64,000 nucleotides of DNA from Flavobacteriales bacterium (GCA_019694805.1 JAIBBG010000004.1:81803-145802), one strand, 5' to 3'. Positions 42,702 to 52,270 are shown, counted from the stretch's first letter. Program-made: numbers and translations. Notes: generated from the letters alone by a model not told the origin.

Positions 42702-43703
42702 ATGAATAATGAAAAGCCTCGTATTGGCGTACTCGGTGGCGGATCATGGGCCACCGCTCAGGTAAAACTGCTTTGCAATAACACTGACAAGGTGAATTGG
42801 TGGATGCGCAGTAAAGAAGCCATTGATCACATCAAAAATTATGGACATAATCCACACTATATACAAAGCATTGAGTTCGACAAACAGAAACTGAATGTTA
42901 CTGATGATTTGCAAGACGTCATTGACAATAGCGACTACATTGTTGTTGCTATTCCATCCGCATTTCTCCATGATACCATCGAACACTATAAGCCTAAGGG
43001 ACTTGAGAACAAAGTGCTCTTTTCGGCCATTAAGGGTATCATCAATGAATACGATTCCATTCCAGCAAGGTATTTCCATAAACAACTTGGGGTGCCCTAT
43101 GAACAAATTGGATTGGTTTGCGGGCCTTGTCATGCCGAAGAGGTAGCACTTGAAAAATTATCTTATCTAACCATTGGCTGTCACGACATCGAGAAAGCCG
43201 AGGTGATGTCCAAACTTCTTGCATGCAGATATATCAAAACCACCACCACCGAAGATGTTTTTGGTACTGAATTGGCCGCCATTCTAAAAAATGTCTATGC
43301 TGTAGCATCTGGCATTTGTCATGGTCTCGGATATGGAGACAACTTTCAGGCGGTATTAATCAGCAGCGCCATTCGTGAAATTGAACGTTTCCTTGATTCG
43401 GTACATGAGATTCACCGTGATGTAAAAAGCAGTGCATATCTCGGAGACCTTTTGGTAACTGCGTATTCCCCATATTCACGAAACAGAACATTTGGAACGA
43501 TGGTCGGTAAAGGATACAGTGTCAAATGGGCAACGATTGAAATGAATATGGTAGCGGAAGGATATTATGCTGCCCGAGGGATTCATGAGATCAATAAACA
43601 CTTCAAAGCGGATATTCCTATTGCTGATGCAGTCTATCGGATTCTCTATGAAAAAATATCGCCCATGATGGAAATGAGAATTTTGACCGACAAACTCTCC
43701 TGA
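42702..43703 (+). CDS. gpsA: NAD(P)-dependent glycerol-3-phosphate dehydrogenase
   Basis: 333-residue GpsA, which reduces dihydroxyacetone phosphate to sn-glycerol-3-phosphate for phospholipid synthesis. The N-terminal Rossmann motif is GVLGGGSWATA; the substrate loop FSAIKGI, the GPCHAEEV block (GPSFAxEV in many homologues; the Cys-His here is the Bacteroidota variant), the catalytic Lys in ILKNVYAVASGI, and LGDLLVTAYSPYSRNRTFG are present. A TTG at 42693 also opens the frame, but ATG 42702 gives the usual start. Confidence 0.94.
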   Translation: MNNEKPRIGVLGGGSWATAQVKLLCNNTDKVNWWMRSKEAIDHIKNYGHNPHYIQSIEFDKQKLNVTDDLQDVIDNSDYIVVAIPSAFLHDTIEHYKPKGLENKVLFSAIKGIINEYDSIPARYFHKQLGVPYEQIGLVCGPCHAEEVALEKLSYLTIGCHDIEKAEVMSKLLACRYIKTTTTEDVFGTELAAILKNVYAVASGICHGLGYGDNFQAVLISSAIREIERFLDSVHEIHRDVKSSAYLGDLLVTAYSPYSRNRTFGTMVGKGYSVKWATIEMNMVAEGYYAARGIHEINKHFKADIPIADAVYRILYEKISPMMEMRILTDKLS

Positions 43704-43755
43704 CCTTTCATTCGATTTCTGGGGGTTATCTTCGCATAACCAATACAATACCGGA

Positions 43756-45165
43756 GTGTATATTCAAACGTTCAACTTTGGCAAGGTTCCCATTGAAATG
43801 TGGGAATACCCTGTGATGTTAGCACTTCTGGTTATCGCATTTCTTTTAGCTAGAAGGACCAAGGCAAAAAAAATCAAAGAATTTCCGGAGTATAGATACT
43901 ATGTTCCTGGAATGCTGATCAAAATTGGTGGCGGTTTTCTTTTTGCGTGTATTTATATTTTCTATTACAAGCAAGGAGACACCACAAGTTATTATGAGTG
44001 TTCTATGGCCTTTACCCGATTGTTGCTTCATGATCCGGGAGATTTTCTCACCGTCCTTTTAGGTGGTGGCACGCAGGAGATGAAGAGTTTTTTTACGGAG
44101 GCCACTGGTGAACCATTGATGTATATGTTCGAAGAAAACTCCACGCGCTTCACCATCAAGATTCTTATTCCATTCGTTTTTCTGGCTGGTCAAAGCTATT
44201 TCATCACAACATTTTTTGTGGCCATATTTACATACGGTGGACTGTGGGGCTTATACAGGATGTTTGTGAGTTATTATCCTCATTACTCAAAACAATTGGC
44301 GTGGGCAGTGTTATTCATGCCTTCAGTAGCCTTCTGGGGATCCGGCATACTCAAAGACTCATTCACACTAGCGGCGACAAGTTTTCTTATTGTAAGGATT
44401 AATGCCTTGATCAGGAAAGAAGGAACATTCTGGTTGAATCTGTTGGCCATCATGTTCTTTTCCTATATCATCATTTCGATCAAAGCATACGTGATGCTGA
44501 TCATCATGCCGAGTGCCATGGTGTGGCTGATATACAGCCGCATTACAAAAATCAATCGTTTGGTGAAATATCTCATCTTACCCGTTGTGATTTTGGCCAT
44601 CACGGCTGGCAGTTATTATGGTCTCCAAGCTCTGGGGGAAAGTTTGGGGAAATTCAGTGTAGAAAATGCACTGAAGACCGCTTCCGTGAATCAGCACGAC
44701 TTGAAACAGGAATATTATGAAGGCAATGCCTTTGATATCGGAGATTTCGAGCCAACAGTAGCCGGAGCAGCATCCAAGTTTCCACAAGCAACACTGGCAG
44801 GATTATTCAGACCCTATTTATGGGATACAAGAAATATTATGATGTTTCTAAGCGCACTTGAGAACAGCATACTACTTGCATTTACACTTTGGATCATTCT
44901 TAGAATTAAGTGGCGGATTACATTCCAATATTTGGGCAAACATCCGCTCGTCATCTATTGTTTGGTATTTTCAATTCTATTTGCATTCATGATCGGCTTG
45001 ACCTCTCCAAACTACGGAGCTCTTGTTCGTTTCAAGGTGCCTTTTATTCCGCTCTATATGGCAAGCCTCATGATTCTTTACTTAGAATTAAGACCCAATA
45101 AACTGAAAGCAACTACGCCATCAAGACTCCATGAATTGAATTTCAAAAACAGAAGCAATTTTTGA
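43756..45165 (+). CDS. Multi-span membrane protein, possibly polysaccharide polymerase-like
   Basis: 469 residues with about ten transmembrane segments. It keeps the motif GDTTSYYECSMAF in an early loop and FWGSGILKDSFTLAATSFLI in the middle; the W-G-S-G-x-x-K-D-S pattern recurs in EpsG-like and O-antigen-polymerase-like membrane proteins of Bacteroidota. The function is not established from sequence. The start is GTG at 43756, with GGAG immediately before it; an ATG at 43798 (MWEYPVML) is an alternative. It follows gpsA by about 50 bases. Its last 45 bases overlap the 3' end of the convergent lipB gene. Confidence 0.6.
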   Translation: MYIQTFNFGKVPIEMWEYPVMLALLVIAFLLARRTKAKKIKEFPEYRYYVPGMLIKIGGGFLFACIYIFYYKQGDTTSYYECSMAFTRLLLHDPGDFLTVLLGGGTQEMKSFFTEATGEPLMYMFEENSTRFTIKILIPFVFLAGQSYFITTFFVAIFTYGGLWGLYRMFVSYYPHYSKQLAWAVLFMPSVAFWGSGILKDSFTLAATSFLIVRINALIRKEGTFWLNLLAIMFFSYIIISIKAYVMLIIMPSAMVWLIYSRITKINRLVKYLILPVVILAITAGSYYGLQALGESLGKFSVENALKTASVNQHDLKQEYYEGNAFDIGDFEPTVAGAASKFPQATLAGLFRPYLWDTRNIMMFLSALENSILLAFTLWIILRIKWRITFQYLGKHPLVIYCLVFSILFAFMIGLTSPNYGALVRFKVPFIPLYMASLMILYLELRPNKLKATTPSRLHELNFKNRSNF

Positions 45166-45861
45166 TTTGAGTTTCGCACTAACTTCCTGAAAATTCAATT
45201 TTTTTCCAAGTTCCTTTTCCATGGATGTCACGGCTTTATCCGTGATACCGCATGGAATAATGTTTCCGAAATAAGCATTGTCGGTATTGACATTAAAAGC
45301 AAAACCGTGCATGGTAACCCAACGACTGCACTTAACGCCAAGAGCGGCGATTTTTCGTGCTTTAGACGGATCATTTTCATCAATCCAAACACCAGTTAAG
45401 CCCTCAATTCGCCCGGCTTTGATTCCATAATCAGCAAGTGTTTGAATGATCGCTTCTTCAAGATAGCGCAAGTACTTGTGAATATCCGAGAAAAAATGGT
45501 CGAGATCGAAAATCGGATAACCAACGATTTGTCCAGGTCCGTGATAAGTGATATCACCGCCGCGGTTAATCGCATAAAACTTCGCGTCTACCTGAGTTAG
45601 CGCATCTTCATCCAGAAGTAAATGTGAAATATCACCACTTTTTCCTAATGTGTAGACATGCGGATGTTCTACGAAAAACAAATGGTTATCTGTTGGGATT
45701 TGATCTTGCGGTAGTTTGTTTCTGTTGTCAAACTTTCGCTGAACTGTAGCTGCGAAATACTTTTCTTGTAAGTCCCAACATTCTTTATAGTCCATCTTAC
45801 CCAAGTCATGAAAAAAAACGGGCACAGGATGTTTTGCATCCTGTGCCGTTGTTTCGTTCAT
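45121..45861 (-). CDS. lipB: Octanoyl-[acyl-carrier-protein]:protein N-octanoyltransferase
   Basis: LipB transfers octanoate from acyl carrier protein to lipoyl domains such as GcvH (encoded at 3148 in this window). About 246 residues. It shows the RGGDITYHGPGQIVGYPI substrate block, the active-site Lys in ALGVKCSRWVTMHG, and the catalytic Cys in NIIPCGITDKAVTSM. ATG 45861 (MNETTAQD) was chosen; an ATG at 45909 would add 16 residues and overlap the upstream gene by 20 bases. It is downstream of the PGI/PMI gene on the same strand and converges with the membrane protein gene, overlapping by 45 bases. Confidence 0.94.
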   Translation of the reverse strand: MNETTAQDAKHPVPVFFHDLGKMDYKECWDLQEKYFAATVQRKFDNRNKLPQDQIPTDNHLFFVEHPHVYTLGKSGDISHLLLDEDALTQVDAKFYAINRGGDITYHGPGQIVGYPIFDLDHFFSDIHKYLRYLEEAIIQTLADYGIKAGRIEGLTGVWIDENDPSKARKIAALGVKCSRWVTMHGFAFNVNTDNAYFGNIIPCGITDKAVTSMEKELGKKLNFQEVSAKLKSKIASVFEIQFMES

Positions 45862-45889
45862 GGCATCTATCTCGACTCTTGAGGAAGAG

Positions 45890-46873
45890 TTAGACTTTGG
45901 CAAGTTCATTCTTCAGGAAAATAATGGCCGGAATAGCTACTGCATCTTCATTGCGCATTTCAGCCAAATCGATACTTAGCCAATCGCCGAGATGAATGAG
46001 GTAATAAGATCTCTCAATGCGGGTTTGGCCTTTTGACCAAGCCTCAATGATGGTGTTGCATTTTTCACCCATCAGTTTTTTACACAATTCCATGCGGATC
46101 TGTGAGCGCTTATGGTCATCGGTATTTCTAAGCATAACAACAGCTACACGATTATCGCCACCGGTCCAACCCACCAATTCATTGTGATTCATTTCCGGGA
46201 AGACGTGATGCCAACAGAGCATTTTAGAATTTTCATTCACTTGTTGTCTCCACCTGATGGCCACCCCTTCATACATCGCTTCGCTGTATAGGATGGGAAT
46301 GCGTGTTACTATTTGTTCTGCAATGTTTTTTGACACTGTGCGAATATTGGCAATATCCGACTCAATGAGTTGAATGGCATTTTCAATTTCTTGTTCGAAA
46401 TAGCCATCGATATATCCATAAGCCTTTAAGATAAAAAACAATTGAACAGAGCTATATCCGAACATACTGCGAGGAGGATTACCACCCGGTATGAATATGA
46501 CATTCAAGCCATTTTCTTTGGCATAGGTTCCAATTTTTCCACCACTGGTAACACACGCCACTTCCGCGCCTTTAGCCACAGCTTCGTGCAATGCCGCAAC
46601 GGTTTCTTCGGTATCGCCGCTATAACTGCTGATGATCACCAGCGATTCGTTGCTTACGAATTCTGGCAATACATAGTCGTTTGTGCAAACAATCGGCAAA
46701 TGAATTTTATCGGCAACAAGCTGGCTAACAATTTTGCCGCCGATACCGCTACCTCCGAGTCCGGAAATAACAATGTTGCTGATTTTGCGATCAGGCTTAG
46801 TGAGGTTTGCGGATCTTCCAATGCTTAATGCTTCGCGCAAATGATGAGGAAATGCTTCAACTAGTTTTTTCAT
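45890..46873 (-). CDS. Bifunctional phosphoglucose/phosphomannose isomerase-type SIS protein
   Basis: About 327-residue two-SIS-domain isomerase like the archaeal and bacterial bifunctional PGI/PMI enzymes that interconvert fructose-6-phosphate with glucose-6- or mannose-6-phosphate. Domain 1 shows VISGLGGSGIGGKIVSQL and the phosphate loop IISSYSGDTEETVAAL; the second half contains YEGVAIRWRQQVNENSK with the active-site Glu, FPEMNHNELVGW (typical of this family) and a C-terminal IERSYYLIHLGDWLS. ATG 46873 was preferred over a TTG two codons earlier. Followed by lipB. Confidence 0.88.
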   Translation of the reverse strand: MKKLVEAFPHHLREALSIGRSANLTKPDRKISNIVISGLGGSGIGGKIVSQLVADKIHLPIVCTNDYVLPEFVSNESLVIISSYSGDTEETVAALHEAVAKGAEVACVTSGGKIGTYAKENGLNVIFIPGGNPPRSMFGYSSVQLFFILKAYGYIDGYFEQEIENAIQLIESDIANIRTVSKNIAEQIVTRIPILYSEAMYEGVAIRWRQQVNENSKMLCWHHVFPEMNHNELVGWTGGDNRVAVVMLRNTDDHKRSQIRMELCKKLMGEKCNTIIEAWSKGQTRIERSYYLIHLGDWLSIDLAEMRNEDAVAIPAIIFLKNELAKV

Positions 46874-47002
46874 GATCAATACAATATTCAGGGAGCGAAT
46901 TTAATTCAGAATAGCCCGAACACAGTGTTATTAACCGCACATACTGTGAATAATTCCCGGAGTCAAATGCTTGTGCGCTGCATTACTTTCATGCACTGAA
47001 AC

Positions 47003-48094
47003 ATGGCGGTGGTTAAGCCACATATCAAAGTCGATGAATTGCAGAAGGGACGAGGCGCGCAGCTCAATCCTCACAATGGATTTATCAAAAACAGCTACGT
47101 ACAAACCGACGAACCGGTGATGTGGTGGCAGTCAGAAGATGATCAGGAAAAAAGGCAAACCACCTACATTGAAGTCTTTCCGAAAAACAACTTATCCAAG
47201 AACAACAGCCCAGACATTCCATTCGACTACAGCATCAATCCATACAACGGCTGCGAACACGGCTGTGTTTACTGCTACGCGCGCAATAGCCATGAATACT
47301 GGGGTTATAGCGCCGGTCGTGATTTTGAGGAAAAAATACTCTACAAACCCAAAGGGCACGACATGCTGAGGCAACTCTTTCGCAGTGGCAAATGGCAGCC
47401 GCAGCTAATTGTGTTATCTGGAAATACGGATTGCTATCAACCCGCAGAACAAGAGCTGAAACTTACCCGTAAGCTGCTCGAGGTTTTTCTGGAACACAAA
47501 CACCCGGTTGGGATAATTACCAAAAATGCACTCATACTGCGTGACTTGGATATCTTGAAAGAATTAGCGGCGCAAAAACTCGTGAGTGTGACCATTTCCA
47601 TTACAACGCTTCAGGAAGAATTGAGAAGAACCATGGAGCCGAGAACCTCGAGTGTTGCCAACAGACTCAAGGCTGTTGAAGAATTGTCGCGAGCTGGTAT
47701 TCCAGTTAATGTCAACATGGCGCCTATCATTCCTGGTGTAAATAGTGAAGAAATTTTTTCCTTGGTTGAAGCCGTTGGTCAACGTGGGGCGACTTCTGTA
47801 CAATACATCATGGCAAGACTCAATGGTCAAATTGCTTTGATCTTCGAAGATTGGGTGAAAAAAGCATTACCCGAACGAGCTGATAAAATACTGGCATTGA
47901 TCAAAGAGACTCATGGAGGTACACTCAATGAATCAAGATGGAAAACAAGAATGAAAGGTGAAGGTCATTATGCCAACAATATTGCCGATATGTTCCGAAT
48001 CGCACGAAAAAAATACTTACCCGGGAAAAAGGAACACGATTTAGACTATTCCCAATTCGTGACAAACACAGAAAGACAACTGAGCTTATTCTAA
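47003..48094 (+). CDS. PA0069/Rv2578c-family radical SAM protein (spore photoproduct lyase-like)
   Basis: 363-residue radical SAM enzyme. The [4Fe-4S] motif is C-x3-C-x2-C in PYNGCEHGCVYCYARNSHEY; the family is placed next to spore photoproduct lyase by its long N-terminal extension (KGRGAQLNPHNGF) and the GNTDCYQPAEQELKLTRKLL and ISITTLQEELRRTMEPR blocks. Its reaction is not established; SPL repairs UV photoproducts. It is the first gene of a three-gene unit: the next gene starts one base after its stop codon, and ogt follows. Confidence 0.9.
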   Translation: MAVVKPHIKVDELQKGRGAQLNPHNGFIKNSYVQTDEPVMWWQSEDDQEKRQTTYIEVFPKNNLSKNNSPDIPFDYSINPYNGCEHGCVYCYARNSHEYWGYSAGRDFEEKILYKPKGHDMLRQLFRSGKWQPQLIVLSGNTDCYQPAEQELKLTRKLLEVFLEHKHPVGIITKNALILRDLDILKELAAQKLVSVTISITTLQEELRRTMEPRTSSVANRLKAVEELSRAGIPVNVNMAPIIPGVNSEEIFSLVEAVGQRGATSVQYIMARLNGQIALIFEDWVKKALPERADKILALIKETHGGTLNESRWKTRMKGEGHYANNIADMFRIARKKYLPGKKEHDLDYSQFVTNTERQLSLF

Positions 48095-48095
48095 C

Positions 48096-49046
48096 ATGAT
48101 AAACTATGCCCATCAACGTTTTATGAAGCCTTTGGAGGCTTTAGAAAACATTCTCAAAATTGCTTCCTCTAATAAAGATCATGGCGGAGCATTTTATAAA
48201 AACAAAGGACGCGATGTGCTATTCCGGCTCGAAGCGCTGAGTCGGATTTATCGGGAAATTCATGATAAAAAAGCGTTTGACTTCTGGTATAAAGAATTCA
48301 AATCACTGGAGGATTTATTGGGCCAGATTGATTACAATGAATCGATGCAACTGACTTTCAGCAGCAACAAAAAGCTGAAATCAAAAAGTGATAAATTGTT
48401 TGGTCAAAATTGTTTGACCCTCACTGAAGCGCTTACTCACAAATTAAAAAATGATGGTTGGCTTCATGGAGAAAAAACACAATTGTTCCGATCTGCATTA
48501 GCCTCTGCATCATGGCTTGAGTCGCACGAAGACCGCTCCGCATATGGTCATGAAATGTGCAATGAACTTCAGAAGCTGAAGTTCAAATATGAAAATGGTG
48601 AACTTAATCCTTTTCAAATTGAGGATGGATTACACGAATTCCGAAGAAGATTGCGTTGGATCGGTATTTACTCCATCGCTTCGGAAGGTATGGTGCAATT
48701 ACTCAAAATCAAAACCATTCCAGGTTCGCTACAAAAATATCAGACAAAAGAAATCGTGTCGTCGCCTTACAATGTCATGCCGAAAGCAACAAAAAACCAA
48801 CACACGATTCATATCCAGTCGCAACACTTCTATGCAATGAGTTGGCTTATCCAACAATTGGGTGTATGGAAAGATGATGCACACCGTTATGAAGCACTAC
48901 AATTGCTTGAAGGTGAAATTTCGAAAACAGATCAAGAAATGATGCAAAGTTTACCATCACGCGCAGAAATGGCTATGGATGATTTCATTTATTCCGAACA
49001 GGTGATTTTAAAATTATCGCGTGATATTCTTCGTTCGATCTCATGA
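48096..49046 (+). CDS. Alpha-helical protein of unknown function, possibly CHAD-like
   Basis: 316-residue, mostly helical, charged cytosolic protein. The segment LHEFRRRLRWIGIYSIASEG resembles the arginine-rich helix of CHAD domains (conserved V-H-x-x-R-V-x-x-R-R-L), which bind polyphosphate, but similarity is weak and confined to this helix. The ATG at 48096 starts one base after the stop of the radical SAM gene, and its own stop overlaps the ATG of ogt (ATGA), so it is firmly part of the same operon. The function is unknown; by context it may be connected with DNA repair or stress. Confidence 0.55.
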   Translation: MINYAHQRFMKPLEALENILKIASSNKDHGGAFYKNKGRDVLFRLEALSRIYREIHDKKAFDFWYKEFKSLEDLLGQIDYNESMQLTFSSNKKLKSKSDKLFGQNCLTLTEALTHKLKNDGWLHGEKTQLFRSALASASWLESHEDRSAYGHEMCNELQKLKFKYENGELNPFQIEDGLHEFRRRLRWIGIYSIASEGMVQLLKIKTIPGSLQKYQTKEIVSSPYNVMPKATKNQHTIHIQSQHFYAMSWLIQQLGVWKDDAHRYEALQLLEGEISKTDQEMMQSLPSRAEMAMDDFIYSEQVILKLSRDILRSIS

Positions 49047-49519
49047 AATATGCCATCACATACTTTTCGTCTCCATTGGGTCTACTGCGCATCACAGGTA
49101 TGAAAAGGGCTCTGATGAAAATCGAATTCGTCCAAATAGCACAGCAAGATGCTCATGATGAATCTGATCTTCAGGAAGCAGTACAACAACTCGATGAATA
49201 CTTCGCTGGTGTTCGCACAACATTCAGTATTCCTCTTCACCCGGAGGGAACGCATTTTCAATTGAATGTTTGGGAACAGCTTCAACAAATTCCATTTGGT
49301 AAAACAGTTTCATATGAAGATATCGCTCGCAAATTGGGCGACATCAAAGTGATCCGTGCTGCGGCCACAGCGAACGGACGGAATCCGCTCCCCATCATCA
49401 TTCCCTGTCATCGTGTTATCGGAAAGGATGGTTCCCTAACCGGGTATTCAGGCGGTTTATGGAGAAAAAAATGGTTACTCGATTTTGAAATGCGCGAAAT
49501 CCAACCACGATTGTTATAA
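49043..49519 (+). CDS. ogt: Methylated-DNA-[protein]-cysteine S-methyltransferase
   Basis: 158-residue suicide repair enzyme that moves methyl groups from O6-methylguanine to its own cysteine. The active-site motif is PCHRVIGKDG with the alkylated Cys near residue 118; the DNA-binding helix-turn-helix FQLNVWEQLQQIPFGKTVSYEDIA and the NGRNPLPI asparagine hinge are intact. The N-terminal domain is short, as in Ogt/MGMT rather than Ada. It overlaps the upstream unknown gene by four bases (ATGA) and converges with the TonB receptor gene across an 11-base gap. Confidence 0.95.
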   Translation: MKYAITYFSSPLGLLRITGMKRALMKIEFVQIAQQDAHDESDLQEAVQQLDEYFAGVRTTFSIPLHPEGTHFQLNVWEQLQQIPFGKTVSYEDIARKLGDIKVIRAAATANGRNPLPIIIPCHRVIGKDGSLTGYSGGLWRKKWLLDFEMREIQPRLL

Positions 49520-49530
49520 GCCTTTCTCCA

Positions 49531-51840
49531 TTATTTGATCAACCAACGGAACCCGACATATCCCATTCGACCGAAAACAGGCCCCCATACCATGGAGCCG
49601 TCAAAAAATGCAGAAGACGGATCATCCGCAGAAATAATAGCATCATGGATCATGAAGTTCGTGAGATTTTCTCCACCTACATAAATTTCAAGATCCTTTT
49701 TGAATGCATACGTCACTTGAGCATTCAACTGAAAGTAATCATTGCTATAGGTAGATGCTGGATCAACTGCATGTCCCTCATGTCCGCCGTGTATGTCTCC
49801 GGTAAATGGAATTCGCTTCTGACTGATCCACTGCGCTGTTGCGTCAAATCTCCAATGAGCCCCATTTGATTTTTCCTTTGTTGCAAATGCAAGATTGATA
49901 AACGCCCTGTGTTTGTTGAGCAATGGTCGCTCAAGAAGAAGCGAGTCATAAGTCGTTTTTGCATCCAGCCATCGATAAGCCATTCTACATTCAAGACGTC
50001 TTACCGGTGACCATTGTATCTCCACTTGTGCGCTCGTGCTATAGCTGTTGCCGGACAAATTGTAAAAGCGCGCGATGGTCGGAGTTTCCATATCGAGTAC
50101 AACCTGCTTTTGAAATTGAGTATGGTATACATCTATCGACATAGAAGCATCACGATGATTGATCTTCCGTTTGAGGCTCCATATAAGACCAACGTTGGTG
50201 GCTTCTTCCATGTCCAGGCCATAAATACCATTTTCATTGTTTCCTTCTATGATAATGTTCCGATTACCAGCAAGAACACCCACGTTATCCATCAATAGGT
50301 TGGCGGTTCGGTATCCTTTGCCAGCAACGAGTTTCAGAGAGTTTCTTGGATTAAAACTATATCTTGCATGAAGTCTGGGAGTAAAGAACAAGCCATAATA
50401 ATTGTGATAATCAGATCGCAAACCAGCGACTAACGTGAAGTCTTCCTGATGATTCCAGGTATATTCAGAAAAAACGCCGATCACTTGTTCCATACGTCCC
50501 AATTGCAAGGACGACAATGGCAAAGGAGGAAAATCCGTGTAAGTAATGCCTTCGGTATAGTCATCATAATTGAAGCTTGTACCCGTTGTTATCTTATGCG
50601 CATCGGAAAAAATACGTGTTGCAAACAAGAGATTCATTCTGCCGCTCAGTTGCTGTCCCAGGTAATTTCTGTAACCAAACCTTCCGGATTGGTCATGCCA
50701 CTGCATGGTGACCTGAGACCCAAAGCTTTTCCATGGTTTATCCCGAAAAACATATCCTGTTTTTCCCACGAATTCGTATCGTCTAGTTTGCAAATCCGTT
50801 CCCCAAAGTTTGGCCCTGATGTCATCCGCAGGATTAAAATCAAATTGTCCGCTTTGACCATTGAGATAAATGAATCCAAGAACATATTGTCCTGAAATTC
50901 CACTTTGGGTTGAAAGGTGCCATTCATTGCGCAAAAGCACATTGGCAAATAGTGGATTATCCAGAAAACCATCACGGTTCATATCACTTCTGAACTGCGA
51001 CATTGCGCCGTGTGCAAGAAATACAGGTCGAAATGTTACACGATGCACATGCTCCGTTGAATCCTCATGATGTGGGTTGTAGATCAGATTCAACTCTGTT
51101 CTACCAGAACTACCAGCATAGGCATTAAGTTGAAATTTCTCGGCGTTCGCCGGGCTTTTCACCGCCACATTGATTTGACCGCTGATGCTTTCATAACCAG
51201 CCGTTACAGAACCCGCACCTTTTGAGATGTAAATATTTTTCACCCATGGTCCGGGGATGTAAGTGAGTCCATATGTACTCGCCAGACCGCGCGATGCGGG
51301 AACATTATCAAACAACATTTGCGTGTATTTGCCTTCAAGACCGAGCATTCTGATTTGTCTCGTTCCCGTGATAGCATCGGCATAAGCAGCGTCCACTGAT
51401 GCATTCGTTTCAAAACTTTCGCTGAGATTACAACATGCTGCTTTACACAATTCCTTTTCATTCAGTACCTGAAAGGCCTGAGGATTCAGCATATTGATTG
51501 TGGTTGACCCCACTTCCTCGGTGATCTGGACAGCGTTTAGGGTAGCCGATTCCTTCAGGACAAAGTTGACTTCTGCTTGACCTTCATAAAGAATGGTATC
51601 GGAAACATAACCAATAAAGCCAGCTACCAATTTTGATGATCCCGGCGCCAATCCAATGGAGTAGAATCCGTTTTCATCGCACACGGTGCCGCTGCGTGTA
51701 CCTTCCCACACCACGACTGCTCCCGCGAGGGTCGTTTTCATTCCATCGCTGTCTTCTCCAAACACATATCCATGCAAGCCCTGACCATCCATGGGTACAG
51801 CGAAGATGAACATCGCTGAAAAAAAGATAAACCGTTTCAT
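49531..51840 (-). CDS. TonB-dependent outer-membrane receptor, heavy-metal type
   Basis: 769-residue receptor. A signal peptide is followed by a CarboxypepD_reg-like domain (about 22-110; LAGAVVVWEGTRSGTVCDEN), a plug domain (about 120-230) and a 22-strand-type barrel ending VGFRWLIK. The plug opens with ELCKAACCNLSESFETNASV, a Cys-rich sequence that recurs in TonB receptors encoded next to heavy-metal-associated (HMA) proteins. Here the HMA gene lies immediately upstream (eight-base gap). The transported ligand is inferred to be a metal such as copper or its chelate, not shown. It is the last gene of the minus-strand metal module and converges with ogt. Confidence 0.88.
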   Translation of the reverse strand: MKRFIFFSAMFIFAVPMDGQGLHGYVFGEDSDGMKTTLAGAVVVWEGTRSGTVCDENGFYSIGLAPGSSKLVAGFIGYVSDTILYEGQAEVNFVLKESATLNAVQITEEVGSTTINMLNPQAFQVLNEKELCKAACCNLSESFETNASVDAAYADAITGTRQIRMLGLEGKYTQMLFDNVPASRGLASTYGLTYIPGPWVKNIYISKGAGSVTAGYESISGQINVAVKSPANAEKFQLNAYAGSSGRTELNLIYNPHHEDSTEHVHRVTFRPVFLAHGAMSQFRSDMNRDGFLDNPLFANVLLRNEWHLSTQSGISGQYVLGFIYLNGQSGQFDFNPADDIRAKLWGTDLQTRRYEFVGKTGYVFRDKPWKSFGSQVTMQWHDQSGRFGYRNYLGQQLSGRMNLLFATRIFSDAHKITTGTSFNYDDYTEGITYTDFPPLPLSSLQLGRMEQVIGVFSEYTWNHQEDFTLVAGLRSDYHNYYGLFFTPRLHARYSFNPRNSLKLVAGKGYRTANLLMDNVGVLAGNRNIIIEGNNENGIYGLDMEEATNVGLIWSLKRKINHRDASMSIDVYHTQFQKQVVLDMETPTIARFYNLSGNSYSTSAQVEIQWSPVRRLECRMAYRWLDAKTTYDSLLLERPLLNKHRAFINLAFATKEKSNGAHWRFDATAQWISQKRIPFTGDIHGGHEGHAVDPASTYSNDYFQLNAQVTYAFKKDLEIYVGGENLTNFMIHDAIISADDPSSAFFDGSMVWGPVFGRMGYVGFRWLIK

Positions 51841-51848
51841 GGAAACTA

Positions 51849-52202
51849 TCAGTGTTTATCCATTTCGCGGTACTTACAGCATTCGTGAACACGACCATAT
51901 TGCTCAGGTGTACACGTTGACTTTTCAGTATCATAACCTGCATCGTTCAATAGTTGATGCAATTTTTCTTCTGAAATTTTCGCTGGTTTATAAGTCACAG
52001 TAAGTTGATTGGACGCCAGATCATAATCCGCCGCAATCACACCCTTGGTGTCCATGACCTTTTCGATGGTTTCTTCGCACAATCCGCAAACACCTGCGAC
52101 CCAGAACTTAGCCGTAATACTTTTAGGTGTTTTCTGTGCGTGTACATTTGTTTGGCTTGCTAAAGCAAGAACCAGAACTATCATTGAAATAATGCTCTTC
52201 AT
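51849..52202 (-). CDS. Secreted heavy-metal-associated (HMA) domain protein
   Basis: 117-residue protein with a signal peptide (ends NVHAQ) and one HMA (CopZ-like) domain with metal-binding Cys39 and Cys42 in VAGVCGLCEETIEKVM. The usual GMTCxxC is replaced by GVCGLC. A second Cys cluster near the end (STCTPEQYGRVHECCKYREM) may add ligands. A periplasmic metal carrier or chaperone, likely for copper or a similar soft metal. It sits directly upstream of the TonB receptor and downstream of the HYC_CC_PP gene. Confidence 0.88.
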   Translation of the reverse strand: MKSIISMIVLVLALASQTNVHAQKTPKSITAKFWVAGVCGLCEETIEKVMDTKGVIAADYDLASNQLTVTYKPAKISEEKLHQLLNDAGYDTEKSTCTPEQYGRVHECCKYREMDKH

Positions 52203-52270
52203 GTTGAATTGTTTTTGTTGAATAAAAAATGAATCGGGGAATATTCCCCATAACCAAAAACCTGAAGAGC

